Shown here in pieces: positions 32,282 to 41,558 of a stretch of DNA of 64,000 nt. The stretch is taken from the NCBI GenBank assembly GCA_048526005.1, contig DBFVEH010000021.1:653534-717533 (forward strand), in the 5' to 3' direction. The notes under the pieces were generated by a model. The model was not told where the DNA came from. It searched no databases and saw only the letters and a list, made by a program, of their open reading frames with translations. This DNA is from QALR01 sp900552255. GTDB lineage: Bacteria; Bacillota; Clostridia; Oscillospirales; CAG-272. Position numbers and translations under genes: made by a program. Every line of letters starts with the position of its first letter. Position 1 is the stretch's first letter.

Positions 32282-34501
32282 TTAGGCAAAGAAGACAGCC
32301 GCCTCGGTTTCCTCTCCCAGCTCAAAGGCCGCGTATCTGCCGTCGTATTCAAATTCGACAGACCTTCCGCCCACCGTGATCTTCTTCGGTCTATCCTCCG
32401 CAAACACGCGCGCGGTATAGGTTCTCTTTCCGAGCCCTCTGAAATCGCCCTCGCGCTCTCCGATGCCAATATCGCAGCGGCCGTCCGCCTCCGCCATGGA
32501 AATGCGCGTCACGGTACGCTTACCGTCGTTATATTCGAGCGTCATGCCGTCATCCTCATAGAAATCGCAGTAAGAAACGCCATGCGGATAAAGCTCAAGA
32601 ATGATATTCTCCGTGTCGCCCGGATTCGTATGCTGACGGGGTATGTCGGTCGGGATAATCGCGCCTCCGCGCACAAAGAGGAAGCCTCCGCGGTCGTTCG
32701 GGATCTCCGGCTTCACCGAGGCGCCGCCCTCATAGACCTTGCCGCTCCAATAATCGATCCAAATGTTCCCCGCCGGCAGATAAATTTCATCCGAGAATGC
32801 GCCGACCAGCAGATTTTCGCCGAACATATACTCGCAGACGGCGTTTTGCAGAGCGTCATCCTCGAACATCAGCGGCATCGCACGGCACACCGGCATTCCG
32901 GTGAGGTTCGCCGTGATCGCCGTCGAATAAATATACGGCAAAAGGCGATAGCGAAGCCTGTCATAGAAGGCAAAAACCGGCTCGATTTCCTCGCCTGCCC
33001 ACCACGGATGGGCGAAGCCGTACCAGCTGTTGAGCTGGCACCACGCGGTGAAGAAGCAATAATGCAGCGTATGCTTCTCGAAGACGTTCATATCGCAGGT
33101 CAGGTTGGAGATGCCGGACATGCCGCAGCCGAGGATCCAAACGAGCGTCGTCAGCTCGCCGCCGTTGTCGCCCGTATTGGAGGCGCCGTATGCGCCCGTG
33201 CCCGTATAACCGCCGCAGTAATGGTGCATCGGACGAAGTCCCGTGTATTCCGCAGCGCCGCGGTACATATCGCGCATATACAGCGTCTGGATGAGATTGT
33301 GCATCTCCGGCTCGCCGTGTCCGTTGGCATAGATACGGCGCTCGTCCGCATTGTCGACGGTATGGCACGGGTCGAGCTTGAACGACGACGCGCCGTCGCA
33401 GACAAACTGCTTCAAGTGGTCGAACCAGTCCGGGATCTCCGGCGCCACCTCGTTGCCGATGCGGCGCTCCTCCTCGGCGGTGAAATCATGCTCGCAGCAA
33501 AGCCACAGATGGAGCTTGAAGCCGTATCGCGAAAGCGCCGCCGTAAAGAAGTTCGGATTGACATGTCCCGGCTCCTTAGAACGCGCCCATTCCTCGATGA
33601 GATAACGCCCGCGGTTCCATTTTTTATTCACGGAAAAATCGTACCGCTTCTCCATCCAGCCCGGCTCCAAGCTTATCGAATCACACGGCAGCTTTTTCTC
33701 ACGGAAAGCCGCCGCATTGCGCATGATCTCATACTGATCCGCCGTATACTGATCGATAAAGGCAAGGCCATACGCCCATTTCGGCAGCAGCGCCGGACGT
33801 CCGGTGATATAGGTGAAGCGTTCGAGAAGCGCCGCGAGCGTATCGCCGGCAAACACGGTGAAATCGATATCGCCGTCCGGCAGATACCACAGAATCTCAT
33901 GTGCGTCACGGGCACAGACGTCGATGCCGTGCCACCATGTGGAATTGCACAGGATCCCATATCCGGCCTTGGTCATGAGAAACGGGACCGGCATCTCGTT
34001 GCTCTGATAGACGACACGCTCAAGATAAGTCTTTCCGTTGAGCACGATGCGGTCGGGATTGGCAGCGCCGAGTCCGTAGAAAAGCTCGTCCTCAATACCG
34101 GAAACCGCCGCATATTTCGGATTCCGCTGGAAATCCACCGCGCCGTAACCGCGCTTCGCATCCTCGCCGATGATCTGCTTCTGCGGCGGACGCATACCGC
34201 TCAGCGTCTCGTTGAAATAAGCCTTTACCGCATCGGTGTCAAGGCTGCGCACATCCATTTTCCGCTCGAAGCGGACGCTCCCAAACGTGACGATCCCCTC
34301 TTCAAAGGTGACGGTAAGTCCTCCTGCCGAAACCCCGTTTGCAAGCTCCTCACCGCAGACCTCGTCCGGCTTTCTGTAAAGCCCGTACCGGTCGAAGAGC
34401 GATTCCCCCCGCTCATCTCCCACGCGGATCCTCACCGCGTTTTCGGCGCACGCCGTTATGCGGACGCATTTATCGCCGTACTGAAAAATTTTTTCGATCA
34501 T
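32282..34501 (-). CDS. GH31 family alpha-glycosidase
   Basis: A 739-residue intracellular glycosidase (no signal peptide) of the GH31 clan. The barrel has SLEPGWMEKRYDF; the probable nucleophile is Asp377 in FKLDPC and the acid/base Asp445 in NTGDNGG. The usual nucleophile motif WxDMNE is not present; FKLDPC marks a divergent subfamily, so the substrate may be an alpha-glucoside, xyloside or galactoside. After the barrel come beta-sandwich domains (about 600-739). Its start shares bases with the lipoprotein stop codon (ATGA). Confidence 0.88.
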   Translation of the reverse strand: MIEKIFQYGDKCVRITACAENAVRIRVGDERGESLFDRYGLYRKPDEVCGEELANGVSAGGLTVTFEEGIVTFGSVRFERKMDVRSLDTDAVKAYFNETLSGMRPPQKQIIGEDAKRGYGAVDFQRNPKYAAVSGIEDELFYGLGAANPDRIVLNGKTYLERVVYQSNEMPVPFLMTKAGYGILCNSTWWHGIDVCARDAHEILWYLPDGDIDFTVFAGDTLAALLERFTYITGRPALLPKWAYGLAFIDQYTADQYEIMRNAAAFREKKLPCDSISLEPGWMEKRYDFSVNKKWNRGRYLIEEWARSKEPGHVNPNFFTAALSRYGFKLHLWLCCEHDFTAEEERRIGNEVAPEIPDWFDHLKQFVCDGASSFKLDPCHTVDNADERRIYANGHGEPEMHNLIQTLYMRDMYRGAAEYTGLRPMHHYCGGYTGTGAYGASNTGDNGGELTTLVWILGCGMSGISNLTCDMNVFEKHTLHYCFFTAWCQLNSWYGFAHPWWAGEEIEPVFAFYDRLRYRLLPYIYSTAITANLTGMPVCRAMPLMFEDDALQNAVCEYMFGENLLVGAFSDEIYLPAGNIWIDYWSGKVYEGGASVKPEIPNDRGGFLFVRGGAIIPTDIPRQHTNPGDTENIILELYPHGVSYCDFYEDDGMTLEYNDGKRTVTRISMAEADGRCDIGIGEREGDFRGLGKRTYTARVFAEDRPKKITVGGRSVEFEYDGRYAAFELGEETEAAVFFA

Positions 34502-34848
34502 TTTGTTTCCTCCGGATCATTTTGTTTATATGCAGCGGAGCACTTCCCGCACGCGGTATAACCGTGCTCCGTCAGATATTCGATATCCACGACTTCGATT
34601 TCCAATCGATTTTCCTCCGACATGCGCGCCGCATAGATACAGTCGCGGTCCAAATGGAAAACCTTTGAGCTTTTGTTGATCACCACGAAAAGCCTGTCCT
34701 CATCGGGTTCATTCGGAAGCTCTGTGTTTTCTGCGGACGACGTCTGCGCGCGCGTATCCGTATGAATGACGATATCGCTCTGCGTGCCGCAGGAAGAGAG
34801 CAACGTTAAAAGCAGCAGAGCGGCCAAGACAAAAGCAGGCCCTTTCAT
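34498..34848 (-). CDS. Small lipoprotein with Ada-like Cys/His motif
   Basis: A 116-residue protein. The signal peptide MKGPAFVLAALLLLTLLSSC ends in a lipobox, and a Ser/Thr/Glu-rich linker follows (about 21-50). The C-terminal part has VFHLDRDCIYAARM and GYTACGKCSAAY, a His-x4-Cys...CxxC pattern like the metal-binding domain seen in Ada and in many secreted Gram-positive proteins. Function unknown. It overlaps both neighbours (ATGA at each end), so it is embedded in the glycosidase operon. Confidence 0.75.
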   Translation of the reverse strand: MKGPAFVLAALLLLTLLSSCGTQSDIVIHTDTRAQTSSAENTELPNEPDEDRLFVVINKSSKVFHLDRDCIYAARMSEENRLEIEVVDIEYLTEHGYTACGKCSAAYKQNDPEETK

Positions 34849-36779
34849 GTCCTTTCCCCGTCCCTTTCGATTTTTACAAATACCCCGTAATCCGTGTCCC
34901 TCGGAAGCTTGATGACGGCAAAGGATTCCGGCGCAAGCTCAATCGCCTGCGCACAAACCCCTGTCATCAGCTCCGATACGGCGAGAGGCGCGTGAAACTC
35001 ATAGGTTTCCCGCGAACGGTTTACCGTCACGGCAAGCATTTCTCTTTCTCCATGCCGTTCAAAGCACAGAATTTCCGAATCCACATATAAGAGGGAAAAA
35101 CCGCCGCAGCGGAAAATGCTCTCCTCACGGCGCAGCTTTCCGAATGCACGGTAAAGCGCCGTCAGCTCCTTATCCTCGTCTCCCCACGGAAACGGCGCGC
35201 GGCAGAACGGGTCGATATAACCCTCAAGCCCCGCCTCGTCACCGTATAAAATGCACGGCACGCCCGGCAGCGTCATCTGAATGCAGACCGCCAGCCGCAA
35301 AAGCGTCCCAGCATGTTCCCTCTGCTCCTTTGTCATCCGGTGCTCCGAAAGCGCCGAATACGGAAGCTCTCCTGCCCTCTCGTCTCCGAGCGCCGTCAGA
35401 ATGCGCTCCGTATCGTGGGTCCCGAGAATATTCATAAGCGCGTTCGCCGCCTCGGGCGGATAATGCCCGTAAATGGTCATAAGCGTGCGGCGCAGCGACA
35501 TATAGTCGCCGGCCGTCAAATACTCGATGACCGCCCGCCGCACGGGATAGTTCATCACCGAATCAAGCTCGCCGCCGCGCAGGTATTTTTTCCGAACGCC
35601 GTATGAGATTTTGTCCGTCGCGTCCTCCCAAACCTCGCCAAGGATCGCCGCATCGGGCTTTTCCTCCGTCACAACGTCCGAGAGCTGTGTCAAAAAATCG
35701 TCGGAAAGCTCGTCGGCTACGTCGATGCGCCATCCCGCTATCCCGAATCTCATATAACGGCGGACGACGCCGTCTTTCCCGAATAAAAATTCCCGATAGG
35801 AGGGCGCATCCGAGTTCACGCGCGGCAAGGTCTTGACCCCCCACCATGCGTCGTACCGGTCGGGATAATGCTCGAACGTATACCAAGGATAATACGGCGA
35901 AGCCTTCGATTGCGCCGCTCCCACGGAGGCATAGGTTCCCTTTGCGTTGAAATAGACGCTGTCGGCTCCGGTATGGTTGAATACGCCGTCGAGCAGAACG
36001 GCAATTCCCCGCTCCGAGGCGGCGCGGACAAGCGATGACAGCGCCTCGTCCCCGCCGAGCATTCGGTCGACATGCAGATAATCCGCCGTATCGTAGCGGT
36101 GATTCGACGGCGACTCAAAAATCGGATTGAGATATAGACAGGTCACGCCGAGAGACGCGAGATAATCGAGCTTCTCGACGATCCCCGCAAGATCGCCGCC
36201 GTAAAACACATTGTTTTTTTCGTTTTCCAGCCGGTCGCGGAAATATGAGGGGAACGTCTCCCTGTCCCGGCACAGCACCGCGCCGTCCTTTGCGGGACAG
36301 CTTCCCGCAGAAAAGAAGCGGTCTGGGAAAATCTGATACATCACCCCGCCGTAAAGCCATTCCGGCAGGCATTTTCGTTTCTTATAAACGAGAAGCTGAA
36401 AATCTCCCTTTTTGCTGTCCGCATTCACATAGCATTCGGAAAAATCATGCTCTCGACGCATCAAATCAAAGGTTCCGAATCCGGTATAAACACGGTATTT
36501 GTAGTAAAAAAGTCCGCTTAATTCCCCCGCGCAAAGCGTTTCCATCGGAATGGAGACGGAATATTCCCCGCTCGATTCCGTCATCGGAAACCGAAAGCGC
36601 TCTCCCGTATCGTCCGATACGGCAAGCAGCTCCGCGCCGACCGTCGATTCCGGAACGCCGATCCGGAACTCTACGGTATCGGAACGCTCGAACGCGCCGC
36701 GTCCGGCCGTTCGCCGCCCGTTTACATATTTGTGCTCCAAAAGCCGGGACTCGGCTCCCATACGTGAAAATCCAGCCAT
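34845..36779 (-). CDS. GH13 alpha-amylase-family glycosidase
   Basis: A 644-residue enzyme of the neopullulanase/cyclomaltodextrinase style: an N-terminal beta-sandwich (about 1-130), the barrel from YGGVMYQIFPDRF, and a C-terminal domain. The catalytic triad is Asp353 (GWRIDVADE), Glu382 (GEVWED) and Asp456 (GTHDTER). It lacks a signal peptide and would cut alpha-1,4/1,6-glucans or maltodextrins inside the cell, next to GlgP. GGAG precedes the ATG, and the glgP stop lies 3 bases upstream. Confidence 0.92.
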   Translation of the reverse strand: MAGFSRMGAESRLLEHKYVNGRRTAGRGAFERSDTVEFRIGVPESTVGAELLAVSDDTGERFRFPMTESSGEYSVSIPMETLCAGELSGLFYYKYRVYTGFGTFDLMRREHDFSECYVNADSKKGDFQLLVYKKRKCLPEWLYGGVMYQIFPDRFFSAGSCPAKDGAVLCRDRETFPSYFRDRLENEKNNVFYGGDLAGIVEKLDYLASLGVTCLYLNPIFESPSNHRYDTADYLHVDRMLGGDEALSSLVRAASERGIAVLLDGVFNHTGADSVYFNAKGTYASVGAAQSKASPYYPWYTFEHYPDRYDAWWGVKTLPRVNSDAPSYREFLFGKDGVVRRYMRFGIAGWRIDVADELSDDFLTQLSDVVTEEKPDAAILGEVWEDATDKISYGVRKKYLRGGELDSVMNYPVRRAVIEYLTAGDYMSLRRTLMTIYGHYPPEAANALMNILGTHDTERILTALGDERAGELPYSALSEHRMTKEQREHAGTLLRLAVCIQMTLPGVPCILYGDEAGLEGYIDPFCRAPFPWGDEDKELTALYRAFGKLRREESIFRCGGFSLLYVDSEILCFERHGEREMLAVTVNRSRETYEFHAPLAVSELMTGVCAQAIELAPESFAVIKLPRDTDYGVFVKIERDGERT

Positions 36780-36782
36780 TCG

Positions 36783-39212
36783 TTACTCCGTCACATTCTC
36801 CAAATGCCAAATTTTTTCGGCATACTCTGTAATGCTTCTGTCCGCGGCAAAATATCCCGCGGCGGCGATGTTGCGAATCGCCTTAGAGGTCCAAGCCGCA
36901 CGGTCTGCGTAATCCGAAACGGCCGTCTCATACGTTCTGAAATAGGACTCAAAGTCGGCAAGGCAGAGATATGGATCTGCGACATTGTGATTTCCCGAAA
37001 TGAAATAGCCTGCAATCCCGGAAAAATCCTCTCCGGCAAAGCCGGCGGAAATCCGGTCGACCGCCGCTTTCAGCCGCGGATCCGCGGCATAATAATTCAT
37101 AGCGTTGTAACCGTTTCGCCAAAGCTCCTCGACCTCTTTTGACGTATGCCCGAAAATATAGATGTTTTCGCGTCCCACCGCATCCGCCATCTCGACGTTC
37201 GCACCGTCGAGCGTGCCGACCGTCATCGCACCGTTGATCATGAATTTCATACAGCCCGTTCCGCTCGCTTCTTTCCCGGCAAGGGAGATCTGCTCCGAAA
37301 TGTCCGTCGCGGGCATGAGGACCTCTGCCATACTGACATTGTAATCCTCCAAATATACGACACGGATGCGCTCGCGCACCTGCGGATCGGCATCGATCTC
37401 ACGTCCAAGACACCAAATAAGCTTTATGATATCCTTCGCCATATAATAGCCCGGCGCAGCCTTTCCTCCGAAAAAGAAGGTCTGCGGAACAATATCCGCG
37501 TTCGGATCCGCTTTCAGCTCATCATAAAGTACGACGATTTTGAGCACGTTCAAAAGCTGTCTCTTGTATTCATGGATGCGCTTTGCCTGAACGTCGAAAA
37601 CCGAATGTGTGTCCAGCTTTCCGCCCGTTTTTTCCGCATACCACGCGGCAAAGGCTTCCTTGTTCCGGTGCTTGATATCCCGCACCGCCTCGACGACATA
37701 TTGATCCTCCGCGTACTTTCCGAATTCCGCAAGCGCCTGAGGCTCCGTGCGATAATTCTGTCCGATGGTATGATCGAGCAGACCCGCAAGCTTCGGATTG
37801 GAATAGCAGAGCCAGCGGCGGTGGGCGATCCCGTTTGTCACGTTGGTGAATTTATCCGGCGCCACCTTATAAAAATCATGAAAGACCGTATTTTTCAGAA
37901 TTTCCGAATGAAGCTTGGAAACGCCGTTGACGGTATGGGAGCCGACCACGCTGAGATTCGCCATGCGCACCTGTGCGTTTGCGACGACCGACATGCGGGA
38001 AATCCTGTCCCAGTCGCCCGGATAAAGATTCCAAAGGTCCGCGCAGAAGCGGCGGTTGATCTCGCATACGATGGAATAAATCCTGGGAAGCCGGAGACGA
38101 AAAAGATCCTCGTTCCAGCATTCCAGCGCCTCCGGCATGACGGTGTGATTCGTATAGGAAACGGTCTTTGTCACCGTATCCCAAGCGGTCTCCCATGAAA
38201 ATGAGTAAATATCCATGAAAATCCGCATAAGCTCCGGGATGCAGAGCGCCGGATGCGTGTCGTTGATGTGAATCGCGTTCTTTTCCGCAAAATTCGCAAG
38301 CGTCCCGTACTGAGTAAGATGATCCGCAATGATATTTTGAAGCGAGGCCGAAACGAGAAAATACTGCTGGGAAAGCCTCAGGATCTTTCCCTCCATATGA
38401 TCGTCGGAGGGATAAAGCACCTTCGTGAGCATCTCCGCGCTCGTATTCTGCTCGACCGCCTGCATGTACTGCCCCTGTGTGAAGAGCTTCATGTTGAAAT
38501 TCGTGATATCCTGCGCCTTCCAAAGGCGCAGATTGTTCGCGGCAAAGCTCCGGTAGCCCGATATCATCATGTCGTAAGGCACCGCCTGAACCTCATCATA
38601 ATCGGTATGCGTGATTTTCAGCCGTCCGCCCTCCCAGCTCTCCGAGATCTTGCCGCCGAAGCGGACGGTAAAGGTCTTATCCGTCCTTGCGACAAGCCAG
38701 CCCTCGGCGCCCGGCATCCAAATATCGGGAAGCTCCACCTGATTTCCGTCGATGATCTTCTGCTTGAACAGACCGTATTCATATAAGAGCGAGAAGCCGG
38801 TCGCCGGATAATCGAGCGTAGTAAGGGAATCCATAAAGCAGGCCGCAAGCCTGCCGAGTCCCCCGTTGCCAAGTCCCGGATCCGGCTCCGCCGCGTACAG
38901 CTCGGAAAGTTCGAAGCCGAGTGATTTCACCGCGGCGGCGTATTCGGCTTCCAGCCCAAGGTTGCGCAGATTGTTTCTAAGCGACGGGCCGATGAGAAAT
39001 TCCATACAGAGATAGTATACCCGCTTCGCTTTTTTCTGCTTCACGACGCGGCGAAAGGCGGAGCGTTTGTCCGTGAGGATATCCCTCACCGTCAAAATGA
39101 CGGCTTTATAAAGCTGCGCTCTTGTCGCATCCTCGGCGCGCACGCCGAAATAACGGGAGATCTTGCTCTCCAAAGCCTCCCTTATGGATTTTTCAGTGAT
39201 CGTTTGTTCCAT
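36783..39212 (-). CDS. glgP: Glycogen phosphorylase
   Basis: Releases glucose-1-phosphate from glycogen or maltodextrin (GT35). At 809 residues it has the usual length. The PLP lysine is in EASGTGCMKFMINGA; the family usually has GTGNMK, so the Asn is Cys here. N-terminal segments YYLCMEFLIGPSLRNNL and DPGLGNGGLGRLAACFMDS are conserved. It links glycogen synthesis genes with the GH13 gene for breakdown. Confidence 0.96.
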   Translation of the reverse strand: MEQTITEKSIREALESKISRYFGVRAEDATRAQLYKAVILTVRDILTDKRSAFRRVVKQKKAKRVYYLCMEFLIGPSLRNNLRNLGLEAEYAAAVKSLGFELSELYAAEPDPGLGNGGLGRLAACFMDSLTTLDYPATGFSLLYEYGLFKQKIIDGNQVELPDIWMPGAEGWLVARTDKTFTVRFGGKISESWEGGRLKITHTDYDEVQAVPYDMMISGYRSFAANNLRLWKAQDITNFNMKLFTQGQYMQAVEQNTSAEMLTKVLYPSDDHMEGKILRLSQQYFLVSASLQNIIADHLTQYGTLANFAEKNAIHINDTHPALCIPELMRIFMDIYSFSWETAWDTVTKTVSYTNHTVMPEALECWNEDLFRLRLPRIYSIVCEINRRFCADLWNLYPGDWDRISRMSVVANAQVRMANLSVVGSHTVNGVSKLHSEILKNTVFHDFYKVAPDKFTNVTNGIAHRRWLCYSNPKLAGLLDHTIGQNYRTEPQALAEFGKYAEDQYVVEAVRDIKHRNKEAFAAWYAEKTGGKLDTHSVFDVQAKRIHEYKRQLLNVLKIVVLYDELKADPNADIVPQTFFFGGKAAPGYYMAKDIIKLIWCLGREIDADPQVRERIRVVYLEDYNVSMAEVLMPATDISEQISLAGKEASGTGCMKFMINGAMTVGTLDGANVEMADAVGRENIYIFGHTSKEVEELWRNGYNAMNYYAADPRLKAAVDRISAGFAGEDFSGIAGYFISGNHNVADPYLCLADFESYFRTYETAVSDYADRAAWTSKAIRNIAAAGYFAADRSITEYAEKIWHLENVTE

Positions 39213-39254
39213 GTTTCAAGTTCCTTTGATCGTTATTTGAATGGCAAAAGCGGG

Positions 39255-40682
39255 TCAAATCAGATGCTCATACAGCCCGTCGTATTTTTCCGCGGAGGCG
39301 TTCCATGAAAAGTCGAGCTTCATGATTTTTTTCACAAGCGCCTTCCAGTTCTCCGTGTCGCGGTAAAGCCCCTCCGCCTCCCTTACGACATGGAGCATAT
39401 CATGGGCATTGTAGGAAGCAAAGGTAAAGCCGTTGCCGCTCCTGTCCGGACCGTAAGGCTTTATCGTATCGTAAAGGCCGCCCGTTTCGCGCACCACCGG
39501 CACCGTGCCGTAGCGAGACGCGATCATCTGGGAAAGCCCGCAGGCCTCGCTTTTCGACGGCATGAGAAAGATATCCGCGCCGGCATAAATGAGCTTGGAC
39601 ATCGCGCGGTCATAGGTGAGATTCACGGACACCCGTCCGGGGTAGCGCGCCGCCGCCGCGCGGAAAAACTCTTCAAATCCGCGCTCTCCCGTGCCGAGCA
39701 GGATAAACTGCACGTCGTCGCGCATCATCTCATCGAATACGGCAAGCACAAGGTCGAAGCCCTTGTGAGAGGCAAGGCGCGAGATCATAGCGATCACGGG
39801 CGTATCGGGGCGCAGCGCAAGTCCGAAGCGGGCTTGCAGCGCATCCTTGTTTTTCATTTTGCCGAGCAGTCCCCTTGCGCTGTAATGATACGGCAGTTCG
39901 GGATCGCTTCCCGGATCGTAATAAGCCGTGTCGATGCCGTTGACGATGCCGTCTATCTTATATCCATACTGCCGGAGAATAAAGTGCAGTCCGCTCGAAT
40001 ATTCCTCCGTTTGGATCTGCCTTGCGTAATTCGGGCTGACCGTCGTCACGTAGTCCGCGCAGACGACGGCGCCCTTCGTCAAATTGACGGCTCCGCCGTA
40101 ATCGACGATCTCCGCATCCGACTCCTCGAGGGAAAACACATCGCCGAGAAGCTCTTTTCCGTAAATCCCCTGATATTCGATATTGTGGATCGTATACACC
40201 GCGGTCACACCGGCATATCCAGGATACGCCGCATAGCTTCGCTTCAGCTTGACGACGGAAAGCGCCGTCTGCCAGTCGTTCGCATGCAGAATATCCGGGA
40301 AAAAATCCGCGTCGCGCATAAGCTCCAGCACCGCCACCGAGAAGAAAGCAAAACGCTCGGCGTCGTCGTATTCCCCGTAAAGGGAAGGCCGCTTAAAATA
40401 ATATTCATTATCGAGAAAATAGACCGTCACGCCGTCCTTTACAAGAGAAAAAACGCCGCAGTATTGGCGCCGCCACGCGAGAGGCACCGTCATCTGCATG
40501 ACAAAATCCATTTTCGAGCGCCATGCCTCTTCGATCTGCCCGTAAAGCGGCATAACCGCGCGCACATCGTCATCCGGATTTTTCCGTTTCAGGGCCGCCG
40601 GCAGCGAGCCCAGCACATCGCCGAGTCCGCCCGTCGCGGCAAACGGCATGATTTCGCTTCCGGCATACAGAATTTTTTTCAC
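39255..40682 (-). CDS. glgA: Glycogen synthase, ADP-glucose type
   Basis: Elongates alpha-1,4-glucan from ADP-glucose (GT5). At 475 residues it begins MKKILYAGSEIMPFAATGGL, where the typical KTGGL sugar-nucleotide motif is ATGGL (Lys to Ala). The C-terminal catalytic Glu motif is SEACGLSQMIASRYG. The start is GTG at 40682, with GGGAGG seven bases upstream. Confidence 0.95.
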   Translation of the reverse strand: MKKILYAGSEIMPFAATGGLGDVLGSLPAALKRKNPDDDVRAVMPLYGQIEEAWRSKMDFVMQMTVPLAWRRQYCGVFSLVKDGVTVYFLDNEYYFKRPSLYGEYDDAERFAFFSVAVLELMRDADFFPDILHANDWQTALSVVKLKRSYAAYPGYAGVTAVYTIHNIEYQGIYGKELLGDVFSLEESDAEIVDYGGAVNLTKGAVVCADYVTTVSPNYARQIQTEEYSSGLHFILRQYGYKIDGIVNGIDTAYYDPGSDPELPYHYSARGLLGKMKNKDALQARFGLALRPDTPVIAMISRLASHKGFDLVLAVFDEMMRDDVQFILLGTGERGFEEFFRAAAARYPGRVSVNLTYDRAMSKLIYAGADIFLMPSKSEACGLSQMIASRYGTVPVVRETGGLYDTIKPYGPDRSGNGFTFASYNAHDMLHVVREAEGLYRDTENWKALVKKIMKLDFSWNASAEKYDGLYEHLI

Positions 40683-40704
40683 AAAAGTACCTCCCTATCG
40701 TCGA

Positions 40705-41415
40705 TTATTTTCGTTTTCCGATTTTTGTCCGTTTCGTATCGCCTGTGCCGCCGCAATCACAGCAGTCGCAGCAGTCCGCGTCGCAGCAGTCGCCCTGCGA
40801 AACGGCGGCAAGCACAATGAACAAAATCACGATAAGCGCGCCGAGGCTGGAAAAAAAGAGCGTATCTCCGATCGTTTTCAAATCGTCGGCCTCGGGGACG
40901 AGCGTCACCGCATAAAAAAATACAAAAACCGTACTGTAAAGCGGGAAACCGTAAAGAGCGACTCCCCGCTTCGACCAAAGCACCGCAAAAAGCACAAGGA
41001 GCGCGATAAGACATGCCATGCAGCCGACCCCGCACCATTTCCGCGCACGCGGGAACAGCAAAACGGATAAATAAGCCGCAAGCAGAACCGCCGCCGGCAC
41101 GGCGCAAAGAGAAAGCGTCTGCGCCGTCAGACGGAAGTCCGCGGCGAGCGGATGCGCCGCCATGATAAGCCCTACGCCAAGCGTATTGAGGAAAATGCCG
41201 ACGATGCGGAAAATCCGTTTTCTTCGTCTTGTCACGGCATAGAGGACAACGGCTGCGACTTGTAGGAGAAAGCCTCCGCCGACGGACGCTTCCCACATGT
41301 CCGCCGGAACAAGCCGAGAAGCGGTGCCGGCGGCAAGAAGCGCAAGGCTCAAACAGACGATACACGTGAAAAAGCAGCAAGAAGCCTGCCTGCGGATGAT
41401 CGTTTTCTCCGGCAT
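40705..41415 (-). CDS. Membrane protein with Cys-rich tail
   Basis: A 236-residue protein with six or seven predicted helices and no recognised family. After the last helix comes GDCCDADCCDCCDCGGTGD, a stretch with eight Cys and alternating Asp, then a basic end (KRTKIGKRK). The tail could bind metal or be lipidated. It sits inside the glycogen operon between glgA and glgD with a 143-base gap on the glgD side. Function unknown. Confidence 0.7.
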   Translation of the reverse strand: MPEKTIIRRQASCCFFTCIVCLSLALLAAGTASRLVPADMWEASVGGGFLLQVAAVVLYAVTRRRKRIFRIVGIFLNTLGVGLIMAAHPLAADFRLTAQTLSLCAVPAAVLLAAYLSVLLFPRARKWCGVGCMACLIALLVLFAVLWSKRGVALYGFPLYSTVFVFFYAVTLVPEADDLKTIGDTLFFSSLGALIVILFIVLAAVSQGDCCDADCCDCCDCGGTGDTKRTKIGKRK

Positions 41416-41558
41416 CGTTTCCTCTCCTCTCTTATCTCCCCGAATGATCGGCAGTATGTAAAAATACCGCAGCGGGCAAGCACATACACGAAAGAATCAA
41501 GACGGCAAAAGCCGATATCCTTCCGATTTTCCCATCGCCGCTATTTTATGCCGAAGCG

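Noticed and set aside
32204..34561. 785-codon plus-strand frame opposite the GH31 gene
   Set aside because: Composition is Arg/His/Ala-rich low-complexity, typical of a GC-rich antisense frame; the GH31 motifs lie on the other strand.
39390..40820. 476-codon plus-strand frame opposite glgA
   Set aside because: Antisense shadow of glgA with no start signal.
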